Positions 9,008-17,488 of a stretch of DNA of 64,000 nt are shown in pieces; positions within the stretch are counted from its first letter, which is position 1, and every line of letters begins with the position of its first letter. Location: NCBI GenBank assembly GCA_000824825.2, contig LM655207.1, forward strand, positions 30,760-94,759. Reading direction: 5' to 3'. The notes under the pieces were generated by a model that had not been told where the DNA came from, did not search any database, and saw only the letters and a program-made list of their open reading frames with translations. Made by a program: the position numbers and the translations under genes. This DNA comes from Mesorhizobium sp. ORS 3324. GTDB taxonomy: Bacteria > Pseudomonadota > Alphaproteobacteria > Rhizobiales > Rhizobiaceae.

Positions 9008-9193
9008 TTGTCAAACACGCCCGATGCTATTGATAACAAAACTGAGCGCTTCGAACTGCGGCTTACGGGTGACTTGCTTGCCCGCGTTGACGAATGGCGC
9101 CGCAATCAGCCCGATCTTCCCACCAGGTCGGAGGCTTTCCGCCGACTTGTGGAAGCTGGTCTAGCTTCTAAGATAACCGGCGGCCCAACGTAA
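9008..9193 (+). CDS. Ribbon-helix-helix DNA-binding protein
   Basis: 61 residues from a TTG at 9008. The chain KTERFELRLTGDLLARVDEW-RRNQ then LPTRSEAFRRLVEAGL has the beta-strand plus two helices of the MetJ/Arc/CopG fold and ends soon after. The frame is open further upstream (to 8807), but that part is low-complexity and overlaps the start of the divergent gene, so I place the start after the CGTACAT repeats. Probably a small autoregulator. Its gene is 252 bp upstream of the HEPN-like gene on the same strand, but no clear shared operon can be claimed. Confidence 0.7.
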   Translation: MSNTPDAIDNKTERFELRLTGDLLARVDEWRRNQPDLPTRSEAFRRLVEAGLASKITGGPT

Positions 9194-9445
9194 GGCTTTG
9201 CAATCGAATGGAAGGTGACTGCGTCGAGTCCAAAGCCAATGCTTTGCAACACGACAGTGGAGAGGCTTGAGCGGCGCAACGATCCACGGCACGATTGCGG
9301 TCATACTTGCCGCCAGCTAGCGCCGAACGGCACCCGCGAAGGATGCGCGCGAATTTATAAAAACAGTCCTTGCAGCGCTCGATGGGCGCAAGGGTACTTC
9401 CGCTTTTTTCCGGTGCAAAACCGAAAACGAACTTCCGAGGGGGCA

Positions 9446-10318
9446 ATGCCATTCAACCAATACGGGTTCGAACAGGTCGAATATAGCGGTCATTATGATC
9501 AGTTTGCCGTGCCATTTTTGATTGAAGGCAACGCGGAGAACAATCTGTACTTCACACACGAAGCCCAACAGAACCACATCTATTCGGTAAACAATGCGGT
9601 GCTGGAGTTACTCACAGATGCGTTGGGACTCCTCTCGACCGTGGCATTCGCGAAAAAGGCAGAGGACATCTTTCGCTACGGTGTGATGCGACGACTTCGA
9701 ATGCTCAATGCCTCGTTCAAAAGCTTTCAAAATGCAATACCGCCGAACCGAACGACCCCTCTCTCCCAGGAGCATTCCGATCGCGTCTGTCGTGACTTGA
9801 ATGCGATTTACATCGACATCCTCGGCATGCTTGACAACTACGCTTGGACGATGGTCTTTCAGGCTGGCTCGGCGCAGACGCGGGCAGCAAGGCCGCTCGC
9901 CATCAATCTCTTCAAGCCACCCTTCGCATCGGATCGCGCTCTACAGCCGGCTGCAGATATTCTGCAAGGATTCAAAGCTTGGGAGGAGGACGTCAAGACC
10001 CGCCGCAATCCCGCTGCGCACCGGATGCCGCTGTATGTGCCACCGGCCGCCCTCACACCGTCGGATGTCGCCGAGTATGAGTGTCTGGAGCGGCTCATAT
10101 CAGGGGCTCTTCATGCGCAGGACTTCGAAAAGATGAAGGGGCTGCGAAAGACGCAGCGCCGGATTGGATCACTCATCCCCAAATTCCTCCACGTTCCAGA
10201 AGGACCAGTGACGGATATCTATCCGGTCATTCCCGAAGACATCGGCCAAGTGGTGAAAATTGGGCGGATCGTTCAAACGTTTCTGCGAACGCACGGACCA
10301 CTACTCGCGCCTTTATAG
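9446..10318 (+). CDS. HEPN-like hypothetical protein
   Basis: 290 residues from ATG 9446, preceded by GAGGGGGCA as ribosome-binding site. An earlier in-frame start (9215) adds unrelated residues. Mostly helical, no membrane segment. Residues about 160-200 read KAWEEDVKTRRNPAAHRMPL. Here Arg187-Asn188 and His192 form an R-N-x3-H motif of the type that makes the catalytic site of HEPN ribonucleases, with an upstream helix NAIYIDILGMLDNYAW as in HEPN bundles. HEPN proteins are often toxins or defence effectors. I see no obvious antitoxin apart from the RHH gene upstream. Identification is from motif and context only. Confidence 0.5.
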   Translation: MPFNQYGFEQVEYSGHYDQFAVPFLIEGNAENNLYFTHEAQQNHIYSVNNAVLELLTDALGLLSTVAFAKKAEDIFRYGVMRRLRMLNASFKSFQNAIPPNRTTPLSQEHSDRVCRDLNAIYIDILGMLDNYAWTMVFQAGSAQTRAARPLAINLFKPPFASDRALQPAADILQGFKAWEEDVKTRRNPAAHRMPLYVPPAALTPSDVAEYECLERLISGALHAQDFEKMKGLRKTQRRIGSLIPKFLHVPEGPVTDIYPVIPEDIGQVVKIGRIVQTFLRTHGPLLAPL

Positions 10319-10517
10319 AAGAGCGATCCTCTTGCTTCGCATCGGGCAGCCAGTCAAGAAGTCACCTGAAGAATAAGAACTCCTATAGCAATTGCCTATA
10401 TCAATAAATAACACGAATAACATTTAGTCGGCTCCAAGCACATCACTCTATTTCCGCATGCCGGGCATGTCATTGTACTAACTCAGAATGAACGCCAAGA
10501 AGCATCACTTCAGATTA

Positions 10518-11498
10518 TTAACGCGTTCGGACCCGGCGGTTGGTGCTTTCCCCTCGCAGCCTAACACGATGCCAGCGGAGAAAGCGCCAAACGGCGACGT
10601 TCTTCATGTAGTCGATCTCGCCAACCAGTTGAGGGTCTCCAGCTAAGTTAGCTACGAGCTTAACATTTTCCTCGAGCGCTATCTTGTCCCTGTATTGGTC
10701 GAACATTGCTTTGAACAGCTCGCCGAACTGGCGATGCGCATGCAGAGAAAAACGATAGACCACGAACGCCAAGACGATACAAACTATTGAAGCAGCAAGA
10801 TCATCGACGCTCCCCATCTTGAAAGTCGAGTCAGCAGGCCAATCGAGATGAAATACACGATAAGCTGCGAAGGTAGCACTCGATAGGATCAATGCTACGA
10901 CCGAGTAAAGTAGACCATCGGCTTGGGCCTGCTGATTGTCAATTTCGTCGCGTAGAGGCTGGTCAATGGCAACCCAGATCCGTGGCCAGAAAAATACGGC
11001 ATCTAGACCGTACTTGATAGACGGGTATTGCTCGAAGGCGGCGATGAGGTTCCCGAGCCGTGTTGGCCACGTAACCTCGGGCATCAAACGATTGGTATTC
11101 AGCGGAAAGCTCGAAATTTCGACGGCAGCTTCTAGGTAATGCCTACCAGCAATGGTCCGCTGGAAACGAGTTTCGTTGAGTTTCTGCTTAGTTTCACAAG
11201 CGCGCATTGTCCTGTGAAGCGACGCCAGCCTTTGTCTCTCCATCTGGTGAAAAATCTTGAGAGCCCAAACAGGCCAATATCTTCGGCCTTCAAAAAAGAT
11301 GTATATTGGCATGTCAAGAACGACGAATACCCATCCTATTATAAATATTTCGGCTGCTAAAATATACTCTAGGTATTCTGTAATATTTGTGTAAACTGCA
11401 AAGTTATAAGTTGCCTTAAATAAGCTTATTGATAGAATTGCTCCCGGAAATATTATTCTAAAGAAGAATCTGTTACCAAAAGATACTGGGAGCTTCAT
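10518..11498 (-). CDS. Hypothetical four-helix membrane protein
   Basis: 326 residues, unusually AT-rich at its 5' end compared with neighbours. Two hydrophobic segments near the N-terminus (about 12-32 and 42-65), a long cytoplasmic-type central part rich in charged residues, then two more segments (about 196-214 and 230-250) and a basic tail ending in RRVRTR. I do not recognise a family. It starts one base after the stop of the cold-shock gene, so the two are almost certainly one operon. Such membrane proteins in accessory islands can be defence effectors, but nothing in this sequence proves it. Confidence 0.6.
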   Translation of the reverse strand: MKLPVSFGNRFFFRIIFPGAILSISLFKATYNFAVYTNITEYLEYILAAEIFIIGWVFVVLDMPIYIFFEGRRYWPVWALKIFHQMERQRLASLHRTMRACETKQKLNETRFQRTIAGRHYLEAAVEISSFPLNTNRLMPEVTWPTRLGNLIAAFEQYPSIKYGLDAVFFWPRIWVAIDQPLRDEIDNQQAQADGLLYSVVALILSSATFAAYRVFHLDWPADSTFKMGSVDDLAASIVCIVLAFVVYRFSLHAHRQFGELFKAMFDQYRDKIALEENVKLVANLAGDPQLVGEIDYMKNVAVWRFLRWHRVRLRGESTNRRVRTR

Positions 11499-11499
11499 C

Positions 11500-11742
11500 T
11501 CAGTCTTTCGGGCCGCCGCCTGTCCCGTGCGTTCCGGTCATCTGTAAATGGCCGGCGGATGACTTGCCTGTGCGCCGGTCTTGCTCGACCTCAAAGTTGA
11601 CCTTCTGACCTTCGACCAGGGTCCGCAGGCCAGAGCGCTCGACAGCAGAGATGTGAACGAAAACGTCCGGGCCGCCGCTATCTGGCTGGATGAAGCCGAA
11701 GCCCTTCGTCGCGTTGAACCACTTGACGGTACCCTTAGCCAT
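11500..11742 (-). CDS. Cold-shock domain protein
   Basis: 80 residues starting [23 protein letters not shown]/single-stranded DNA-binding CSD protein with both motifs: RNP1 as KGFGFIQ (about 13-19) and RNP2 as DVFVHIS (about 26-32). The C-terminus carries a Gly/Thr-rich tail ([10 protein letters not shown]) longer than most CspA proteins. The frame continues upstream to 11874, but the [10 protein letters not shown] start is the family start. It is the first gene of a two-gene operon with the membrane protein. The 130 bp before the start could provide the long leader typical of csp genes. Confidence 0.92.
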   Translation of the reverse strand: MAKGTVKWFNATKGFGFIQPDSGGPDVFVHISAVERSGLRTLVEGQKVNFEVEQDRRTGKSSAGHLQMTGTHGTGGGPKD

Positions 11743-12170
11743 TTTCTTACCCCCAGAGGAAAATACTTTAAGTTTGCCTTGAGAGGAATCCAATCGGCTT
11801 TTTTTGCCTGTAGCTTTCCTTCGTTGAAATGTTTCAGTTCGCGGTTGTTTGGCGTTTCTGACCGAGTCTCGCATAAAACATAAAGCGTGCTATCGGCGAG
11901 ACATGCAGGGAGTGAAAGCAGCGCGCCATTCCCCGACTAGAAAGCACGGGCGTAACCACGGGCGGAATGATCGCTGGCGGTGGACGATGGGCTCACAGCA
12001 GTTGAGTGCACGCTTGCTCCAAAGTGATCGTGCCAAGACTTGGTTCAATCGCCGCTCCCGGCGGCGGGCCAAAAGAAGGTGCAGAGCCCGCAGGACGCCG
12101 GGCCCGTTACAGTGCAGGGGCATAGCCCGACGTTTCCGCTATATGTTGCTCGGATCGAGGTAGTCGCGCC
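11743..12170. other. Intergenic, no supported gene
   Basis: 428 bp between the csp start and the DUF6527 stop. It must hold the csp promoter and leader. Open frames here have no family features. A GC-rich inverted stretch around 12050-12070 is visible (CGCCGCTCCCGGCGGCG) and could act as a terminator-like stem for the Ubl operon. Confidence 0.5.
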
Positions 12171-12578
12171 CTACAGGTGTAGTTGCTTCCTGAGCCACTT
12201 CCAGAAACGGAACAGCCAGCCTTGCTTGGCGTACATTGCTTCGTAGTAAGCTGCACGACTAATTTCCTCGCGCCGACGCCCGGCGGCGATCTGCGCGGGC
12301 GTCCACTTATCGTGCCAAATGATTGTGCCATCCTTGATCACGTAGTGTGACTGGCAGGCCTGTTGCCAGTTTCCAACCGATGGCCACAGGCTAGGACCTT
12401 TGGATGAGTCGTGGAAACTCCATTCCGTAGGTCCAAGTGGGGTACGAATTTTTGAGCCGCATCCACACGCGCATAGGTGGGCAGCGGTCTCGAACTCCTC
12501 GGACACGTAAAGAATGCCGGGCTCAAGCTGCTTGGGCATCGTCTCAACGCGACGGAGCTGAATGCTGCTAAGTTTCAT
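12171..12578 (-). CDS. DUF6527 family zinc-binding-type protein of Ubl operon
   Basis: 135 residues from the ATG at 12578, which overlaps the E1 gene stop by 11 bases; a further upstream start would deepen the overlap. A Cys-rich motif AHLCACGCGSKIRTPLGPTEW (about 33-53, split here as AHLCACGCGSKI then RTPLGPTEW) and a later WQQACQSHYVIKDG form the putative metal site of DUF6527. The C-terminus is Trp-rich (GWLFRFWKWLRKQ). The family has no proven activity but regularly accompanies bacterial multi-ubiquitin/E1 genes, as here. It is the last gene of the three-gene operon. Confidence 0.82.
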   Translation of the reverse strand: MKLSSIQLRRVETMPKQLEPGILYVSEEFETAAHLCACGCGSKIRTPLGPTEWSFHDSSKGPSLWPSVGNWQQACQSHYVIKDGTIIWHDKWTPAQIAAGRRREEISRAAYYEAMYAKQGWLFRFWKWLRKQLHL

Positions 12579-13791
12579 CGGCGCCAGCATAGGGATTGCT
12601 AACAATTTTATGGTCGGCGATTTCAAAGAGCATGTGACTGGTTGGCTCCTCGTCGAAGTAGAAGCCCTTGAGCTGCTTGAATTTCATAATCGCGAGAACC
12701 GCGTTCATCGCGTTCAACTCGCCGATTTGAATGTTCGTGCGGTATTCTTCATCCGGACGGTCGGACATTTCGGCCCGCGCGAGATCGCGCTGCGCTTGCG
12801 CGTTCTCTACTGAATAGTAAGTGACCCGAAGCTGACCGTTAAGCGCGCCGTTTTTGCGGTTCAACCCCATCCCAACGTCGATGAATGGGATTTTCTTGGC
12901 GATCAGGAGATCAAAGATGCCCGATCGCGAGGAACCTTTATCAACGCAAACGAAGGCGAAAGTCACTCCTTCTAGCTCCTCGACGCTGGAAGCATCGATG
13001 TATTTGGCCTGGAGCGACAAGCCGTTCCGGAAGTTGTCGTAGCGTGCCTGGTACACTTCGGCCTTGGATTTGTTGAATTCCGCTCCGTCCAGCTTGCCCG
13101 GTGAGCGATATGCGTTGTGAACATGAAACAGGTCGCGGTCAAAACCGCGGATTTCATTAACCCACGACTTAACCAGAAAATCGAGCAGGTAGGCGCCAGT
13201 GCCACCAAGACCGATTATGGCGACAATCTCGTTTTTCAGTTTGTCAGACAGGTCCGTGATCTCGGCGCGGCTGGTCATGGTGTCCTGGATCTTGAATATC
13301 GCGTTATCCGCGACCTCTTCCACCGACCGGAACGTGTATGGATTCGCGCCGTGCAGGCTCATGGCGGGGCCCGCGATAATGCCGGTGTAACTTTCGATCT
13401 TCGCGAAGAAGTCGGGAAAGCCAACAAGCTCACCGTTGACCCTTGGCTTATTCGAGAACTGCCTTTGCACGACAACATCCGAGGCGGCCGGGCTAAGCGC
13501 CAAGGACGTTGTACCGCCACCAAGGTTCGCGATTGGCTTGCCATCGAGATTGTACGGATGAGAACCAGTGAAGAAGACCTGATGATCTTCTTGTATGACA
13601 TGCTCGGGGTCGGTGAAGACCAATTTGGTGACGAACGCGCCCCACTGAAGCGCGCGCTTGTCATCGAGATAAGGAATATCGCGGACGATCAGATAATGGC
13701 TATCAAAACCGACCGCGAAACCCTTCTCGACGAGGCGACGGATTGCGTCGTTATGACTGACCAGTTTCTGAAACACTGAACCGCATCCCAT
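12568..13791 (-). CDS. DUF6791-E1 (ThiF family) ubiquitin-like activating enzyme
   Basis: 407 residues. N-terminal part (about 7-165) matches DUF6791: QKLVSHNDAIRRLVEKGF, then FFTGSHPYNLDGKPI and an LGGG segment. C-terminal part is an E1/ThiF Rossmann domain: IVAIIGLGGTGAYLLDFL (about 189-206, nucleotide-binding GxGGTG) and RGFDRDLFHVHNAYRSPG (about 215-232). E1 enzymes adenylate the C-terminus of ubiquitin-like proteins. A candidate catalytic Cys is in FVCVDKG (about 280-286), but this is a guess. The gene overlaps the Ubl gene by 41 bases if ATG 13791 is used; a GTG at 13776, before FQKLVS, is equally good. It is translationally coupled to both neighbours. Confidence 0.85.
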   Translation of the reverse strand: MGCGSVFQKLVSHNDAIRRLVEKGFAVGFDSHYLIVRDIPYLDDKRALQWGAFVTKLVFTDPEHVIQEDHQVFFTGSHPYNLDGKPIANLGGGTTSLALSPAASDVVVQRQFSNKPRVNGELVGFPDFFAKIESYTGIIAGPAMSLHGANPYTFRSVEEVADNAIFKIQDTMTSRAEITDLSDKLKNEIVAIIGLGGTGAYLLDFLVKSWVNEIRGFDRDLFHVHNAYRSPGKLDGAEFNKSKAEVYQARYDNFRNGLSLQAKYIDASSVEELEGVTFAFVCVDKGSSRSGIFDLLIAKKIPFIDVGMGLNRKNGALNGQLRVTYYSVENAQAQRDLARAEMSDRPDEEYRTNIQIGELNAMNAVLAIMKFKQLKGFYFDEEPTSHMLFEIADHKIVSNPYAGADET

Positions 13792-14062
13792 CCTTGACCT
13801 TGATCGACTCGCCCTTGGAGAGTGTGCCTTCCGGGCGATTACCCTGACCCTTCTTGTACTTAACCGAGTAGGTAATCTCGGGATGCTGGGGGTAGTCCGG
13901 CACCTCGAGTGTCACGACCTCGTCATAGCTGATCGTGTCCTTGCGCCAGAGGTGCGCCGTCCCTTCCACGTAGATCGTGACTTCGTGCCCGTGGCCATGA
14001 TCGTCGCCGTGTCCGGGACGGTTCTTGTCCTTTTCAGCCTCGTGGTTCTTATCGTCGTTCAT
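13751..14062 (-). CDS. Single-domain multiubiquitin-family Ubl protein
   Basis: 103 residues from ATG 14062, with GGAGGAGG just upstream. The first about 32 residues are charged and His-rich (RPGHGDDHGHGHEV). The rest, from VTIYVEGTAHLWRKDTISYD to GMRFSVSETGQS, is one beta-grasp domain of the bacterial multiubiquitin family, with the LEVPDYPQHPEITYSV core. Family members often have several tandem domains; here there is one. The C-terminus ends SETGQS and lacks a Gly-Gly tail, so either it is processed or the E1 acts in another way. First gene of the Ubl-E1-DUF6527 operon, divergent from the XRE gene. Confidence 0.82.
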   Translation of the reverse strand: MNDDKNHEAEKDKNRPGHGDDHGHGHEVTIYVEGTAHLWRKDTISYDEVVTLEVPDYPQHPEITYSVKYKKGQGNRPEGTLSKGESIKVKDGMRFSVSETGQS

Positions 14063-14105
14063 GCTGTCCTCCTCCGCTCTTTGGCGGAATTCACAATTGC
14101 GAAAT

Positions 14106-14168
14106 TGCAATTGATTTGCTAAAATTAAATCAGATTGGACGAAATTGCAAGATAGCAATCGATTGCTA
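14106..14168. promoter_or_regulatory. Divergent operator region with 16-bp palindrome
   Basis: TAGCAATCGATTGCTA at 14153-14168 is a perfect palindrome directly before the XRE gene. A degenerate copy, GCAATTGATTTGCTAA, lies around 14107-14122 on the Ubl side. The region is AT-rich and separates the Ubl operon from the XRE-ImmA operon. It fits two binding sites for the XRE repressor controlling both promoters; this role is inferred. Confidence 0.6.
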
Positions 14169-14190
14169 ATTCACAACCGAGGGAGATGCC

Positions 14191-14544
14191 ATGCCAGACG
14201 ACCGATTCAATGGTGAAGCTTTTTACGCAGCCTTGAACGCCACGCGCCTTAGTCGTGTGAAAACCTGGAAGGATGTCGCGGAGGAAACCGGAGTTGCGGC
14301 CTCGACACTAACCCGAATTGGACAAGGGGCCAAACCTGACGTGAATGGCCTTGCGGCCTTGTTAACATGGGCGAACATGAGACTAGACACTTTCATATTG
14401 GGTGGCGACAATAACCCCCCAGAAGCGATCGCCGAAATCACCGCGCTCTTACGCGCCGACCCTAAATTGACGAAGCAAAACGCCAAGCTGATGGAAGAGA
14501 TTGTGATTAGTACTTATAATAGACTAAAGAAGGATGCCTCGTAA
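14191..14544 (+). CDS. XRE-family repressor
   Basis: 117 residues. Residues about 17-70 form a helix-turn-helix of the XRE/Cro type (KTWKDVAEETGVAASTLTRI, then GLAALLTWANMRLDTFI). The C-terminal helix (about 80-115) may dimerise. Preceded by GAGGGAGATGCC, a good ribosome-binding site. The ImmA-type gene begins immediately after its stop (TAATTG). In many mobile elements an XRE repressor is inactivated by its ImmA partner after a stress signal, so this pair probably acts as an inducible switch for the divergent Ubl operon. Confidence 0.88.
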   Translation: MPDDRFNGEAFYAALNATRLSRVKTWKDVAEETGVAASTLTRIGQGAKPDVNGLAALLTWANMRLDTFILGGDNNPPEAIAEITALLRADPKLTKQNAKLMEEIVISTYNRLKKDAS

Positions 14545-15099
14545 TTGGCGTTCCGGCGGGGGTTCAAAGCCGAGGCAAATCGAATCGCTCTTCGCGTGCG
14601 CGAGGGCATGGGTTTGCGTCCCATTGACCCGATTGACCCGGCCGTCATCTGCGAGCACTTCGATATCAAGCTTTTGCGTCTGAGCGAACACGACCCTAAT
14701 TGCCCTTTCTTAGGCGCTGAACAGTCATCTTTCTCAGCGGTAACGGTGCCCAGCGGCTGGGGTACTGCCATCCTGCACAACGATGCCCACCATCCATATC
14801 GGCAGCGGAGCAATATTTGCCACGAGCTCGCCCATTGTTTCCTTGGGCACAAATGCACTCCACCCCTCACGGAGAAGGGGGAACGCGCGCGCGATGGCGG
14901 GATCGAGGCTGAAGCGAACTTTCTGGCCGGGGCACTACTCATTCCGAACGAGGCCGCGATCCATATTGTCCATCAAGGTTTAACGCTACAAGCCCAGGGC
15001 ATTTACGGAGTGAGCAAGCCGATGCTCGACTTCAGGCTGCGGATCAGCGGAGCCAATGCAATATTTGAACGGGGCTTGCGGTTCAGAAGGCATGCCTAA
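14545..15099 (+). CDS. ImmA/IrrE-type zinc metallopeptidase
   Basis: 184 residues from a TTG start abutting the XRE stop. The zinc motif HELAH is in NICHELAHCFLGH (about 91-103), and a downstream acidic segment GGIEAEANFLAGALLIP (about 117-133) supplies the third ligand Glu and the family ANxFA-like helix. ImmA-type proteases cleave partner repressors to derepress mobile-element or defence genes. Its partner here should be the XRE protein. The extent matches short ImmA proteins, without an extra sensor domain. Confidence 0.9.
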   Translation: MAFRRGFKAEANRIALRVREGMGLRPIDPIDPAVICEHFDIKLLRLSEHDPNCPFLGAEQSSFSAVTVPSGWGTAILHNDAHHPYRQRSNICHELAHCFLGHKCTPPLTEKGERARDGGIEAEANFLAGALLIPNEAAIHIVHQGLTLQAQGIYGVSKPMLDFRLRISGANAIFERGLRFRRHA

Positions 15100-15335
15100 G
15101 CCATCCAAATCATTTCCTCCCTAGCGAGCTTGCACTGGCGCGTTACGGCTCGATGCCGATCAAGCGCCGCGGGCCGGGATGCAATGGGGGTTCGCAACAA
15201 CGCCCCCCTTGCGAGGATGGCGCGGTACCGTCGCGCGTGATCTCAAACGTGACGGTGAGCTGGCGAGTGAAGTCATATGCTGGCGGTGATGCTGCACCTC
15301 TTCATATCCTGACCCGTGCAATGTCATGGAAACCA

Positions 15336-16622
15336 TCACCAGCGCCAGGACGGTTCAGGTGGATCGCCTAGCGGGTCAAGCAGGTCGTCGGTTTCCGGAA
15401 ACAGTGATTTGCCATCGAGCTGTGCAACGGCGGCATCGAGATGGATGCGGGCTTCAAGATCGGCTAGACGCGCCCCGGCCCAAATCAGCATACGCCCGCG
15501 TTCGGTGCCGGGATCGGCCTTCGCGTCCGGAGGTAAGTCGGCCAGCCAGCTTCGGATCCCGGCCGCCTCGCGCCGCAGGTCCACCAGTTCGTTGAGCCAG
15601 GCAATGCGGGCTTCCTCCCGCTCCTCGCGCTTTTTTGAAAGGTCGCGGCGGCGGGCCAGTTCAGCACGCTGGCGGGCCTCCTCTTCCCTACGCTCGCGCT
15701 CCGTCTTTTCGTGGGCGAGGATAACCTTCAGACCAACCACGATGTCGCCCAGCATCGACTCCACCGTCTGGGTCTTGCCATCGGCCCATGTCTTGCGCAG
15801 TCCGTCGTGCCACCCATCGACAGCGAAGGCGAACTGCCCGGTGTAGATGGTGTCATACTCAGGCCAAGGCTCGCGGTAGGGCAGCGACATGTAGGCGTCC
15901 CAATCGTTGCGCTTGGCTGCACGGTCACGCTTTTCCAGCGCGCGCTTGTGTTGCGCCTCTTCCTCTTTTGAGGGCCGGTGCTTTTCGCGACGATGACGCT
16001 CTGTCAGGTTAAAGACAACGTCGTCGGGACCGAGTGCAACCTTCATGCGCGCTCCTTCGGGTTGAAGGCGCATGTCTTCTGCGTCGAGCGCAACAGCCAA
16101 AGTATTCAGGAAAGCGAGCGCGCGCTCCACATTGTTGACATGCACGATGGCTCCGCACGTGCCGGTGTCCGTCGCGGACACTGCGCCCCACTCATTCGGT
16201 TTCGCCTTGCGCAGCGCACGGGCGGTCGCGGCGATGGCCGTATGCAGCCGTGCCGGTAGAGCGGGCTCTGCTAAAACCGGCTGCTTCTCCGCTGGTGCTT
16301 TCGCCTTGCGGTCAGCTCTTTTCGCCTTCGCGTGGCGGATCATGTCGCGGGTTTCCTGCGGCAGCGAGGAGAGCGTCCCTTCTATTTCGATGCGGTCGAG
16401 CCATTTGTCGGCAACTTTCGGCAACGTGGGGCGACGGATTTCCTGCCCGGCGGCAAGGCGCGCCCAATAACCGCGCATGGGGCTCGGCACCCGATGGCGC
16501 ATGCAGATCTTGCCAAGGCCTCGGTCGGAGATGCCAAGATCGTCAGCCACGTCGCGCATCGGCTTCGACCAGACGAGATCGAAAAGCTCCTGACGGGTAA
16601 AGGTATGGATATGGCGGGTCAT
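15336..16622 (-). CDS. Hypothetical protein with N-terminal HTH-like segment
   Basis: 428 residues. The start, FTRQELFDLVWSKPMRDVAD then LGISDRGLGKICMRH and PMRGYWARLAAGQ (about 8-58), is a conserved helix-turn-helix-like block known from uncharacterised alphaproteobacterial island proteins. A central region of unknown fold follows, then a long charged coiled-coil stretch (about 275-335, rich in Glu/Arg: EKTERERREEEARQRAELAR). No membrane segment. Function unknown; DNA binding is plausible for the N-terminus. It converges on the ImmA gene, with 236 bp between the two stops. Confidence 0.7.
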   Translation of the reverse strand: MTRHIHTFTRQELFDLVWSKPMRDVADDLGISDRGLGKICMRHRVPSPMRGYWARLAAGQEIRRPTLPKVADKWLDRIEIEGTLSSLPQETRDMIRHAKAKRADRKAKAPAEKQPVLAEPALPARLHTAIAATARALRKAKPNEWGAVSATDTGTCGAIVHVNNVERALAFLNTLAVALDAEDMRLQPEGARMKVALGPDDVVFNLTERHRREKHRPSKEEEAQHKRALEKRDRAAKRNDWDAYMSLPYREPWPEYDTIYTGQFAFAVDGWHDGLRKTWADGKTQTVESMLGDIVVGLKVILAHEKTERERREEEARQRAELARRRDLSKKREEREEARIAWLNELVDLRREAAGIRSWLADLPPDAKADPGTERGRMLIWAGARLADLEARIHLDAAVAQLDGKSLFPETDDLLDPLGDPPEPSWRW

Positions 16623-17488
16623 ACGCGGAGTATGGCGCTATAGCTCCCACCGTCAAACGCCTGTCCAACAAGCATCTAAACGGAAGGGTTGGGGCTGGCG
16701 GGTTGCGGGCGCAATACGCCAGGGGGCAGACGCGATGAGGCGGCACCGCTGATTTGGCGGTGCCGAGTGTCAGGCCGCCAAAGGGCATACGCCCATTCGG
16801 CACGGAGAGTCGAAACTTCCGTTTAACGGTGCCTTGTCGATAAGGCGCAGGCTGTCCCCATCACGACGCGGCAGCTATCCACAGCCTAGACTGACGTTGG
16901 TGCGGAACCACGCCCACAGAATCTGCAGACGAACGCGAGCGCCAATTGAGGGCAGATTGTTAATTGTCGAGTTATTACAATTGTTTAGCATTGGAACGCA
17001 CATTGCGTCAAAGGCTAGCAATGTGCCGAATACACTAAAAATACAAACAAAAACAGCCGACCGACCGACACACAATGTGTGGTCTTTTATCTTGCCATCC
17101 TAATCGGCTGTGCTTTACGAGACTTGGTATTCATCGTCAATTATTCTAAATGCCACGATAATATACGAATCTGTTCTCTAAGCTACGATCCCGCGTTTTG
17201 GCATCGAGTTCCGACGCGACGAGCAGTCCTCCGCGCTCTGCGACGGGATGTTTGGGCTGCAGCGTTGCAGCGCTCGAGTCGTCGCGGCGCACTTTTCCAT
17301 CGCACTGACGGAGCGCGTCACAGACAATCGAGCGCGGCCCGGCGGTCTTCCGATCAGCGCGGCCGTAGGCAATATATGGCCCGCCCCCTCTGCAAGAGGA
17401 ATGTTCAAGAGGACGCACCTGGTCTGCACCAAAGCACCCGGCCTCGGCGCATTGGCGCCCTGCCAAGATGGAGATTGGCGCGCTCAGA
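16623..17488. other. Intergenic DNA, no supported gene
   Basis: About 870 bp. It holds a strong hairpin, CGGCACCGC and GCGGTGCCG flanking TGATTTG (about 16741-16765), that could terminate or bound an element. From 16960 to 17180 it is AT-rich with no coding signal. Open frames on both strands lack family features. Probably recombination scar tissue next to the IS remnant. Confidence 0.5.

Noticed and set aside
11849-12163. 104-codon frame before the DUF6527 gene
   Set aside because: Arg-rich, no domain, partly over a GC-rich stem. Not believable as a gene.
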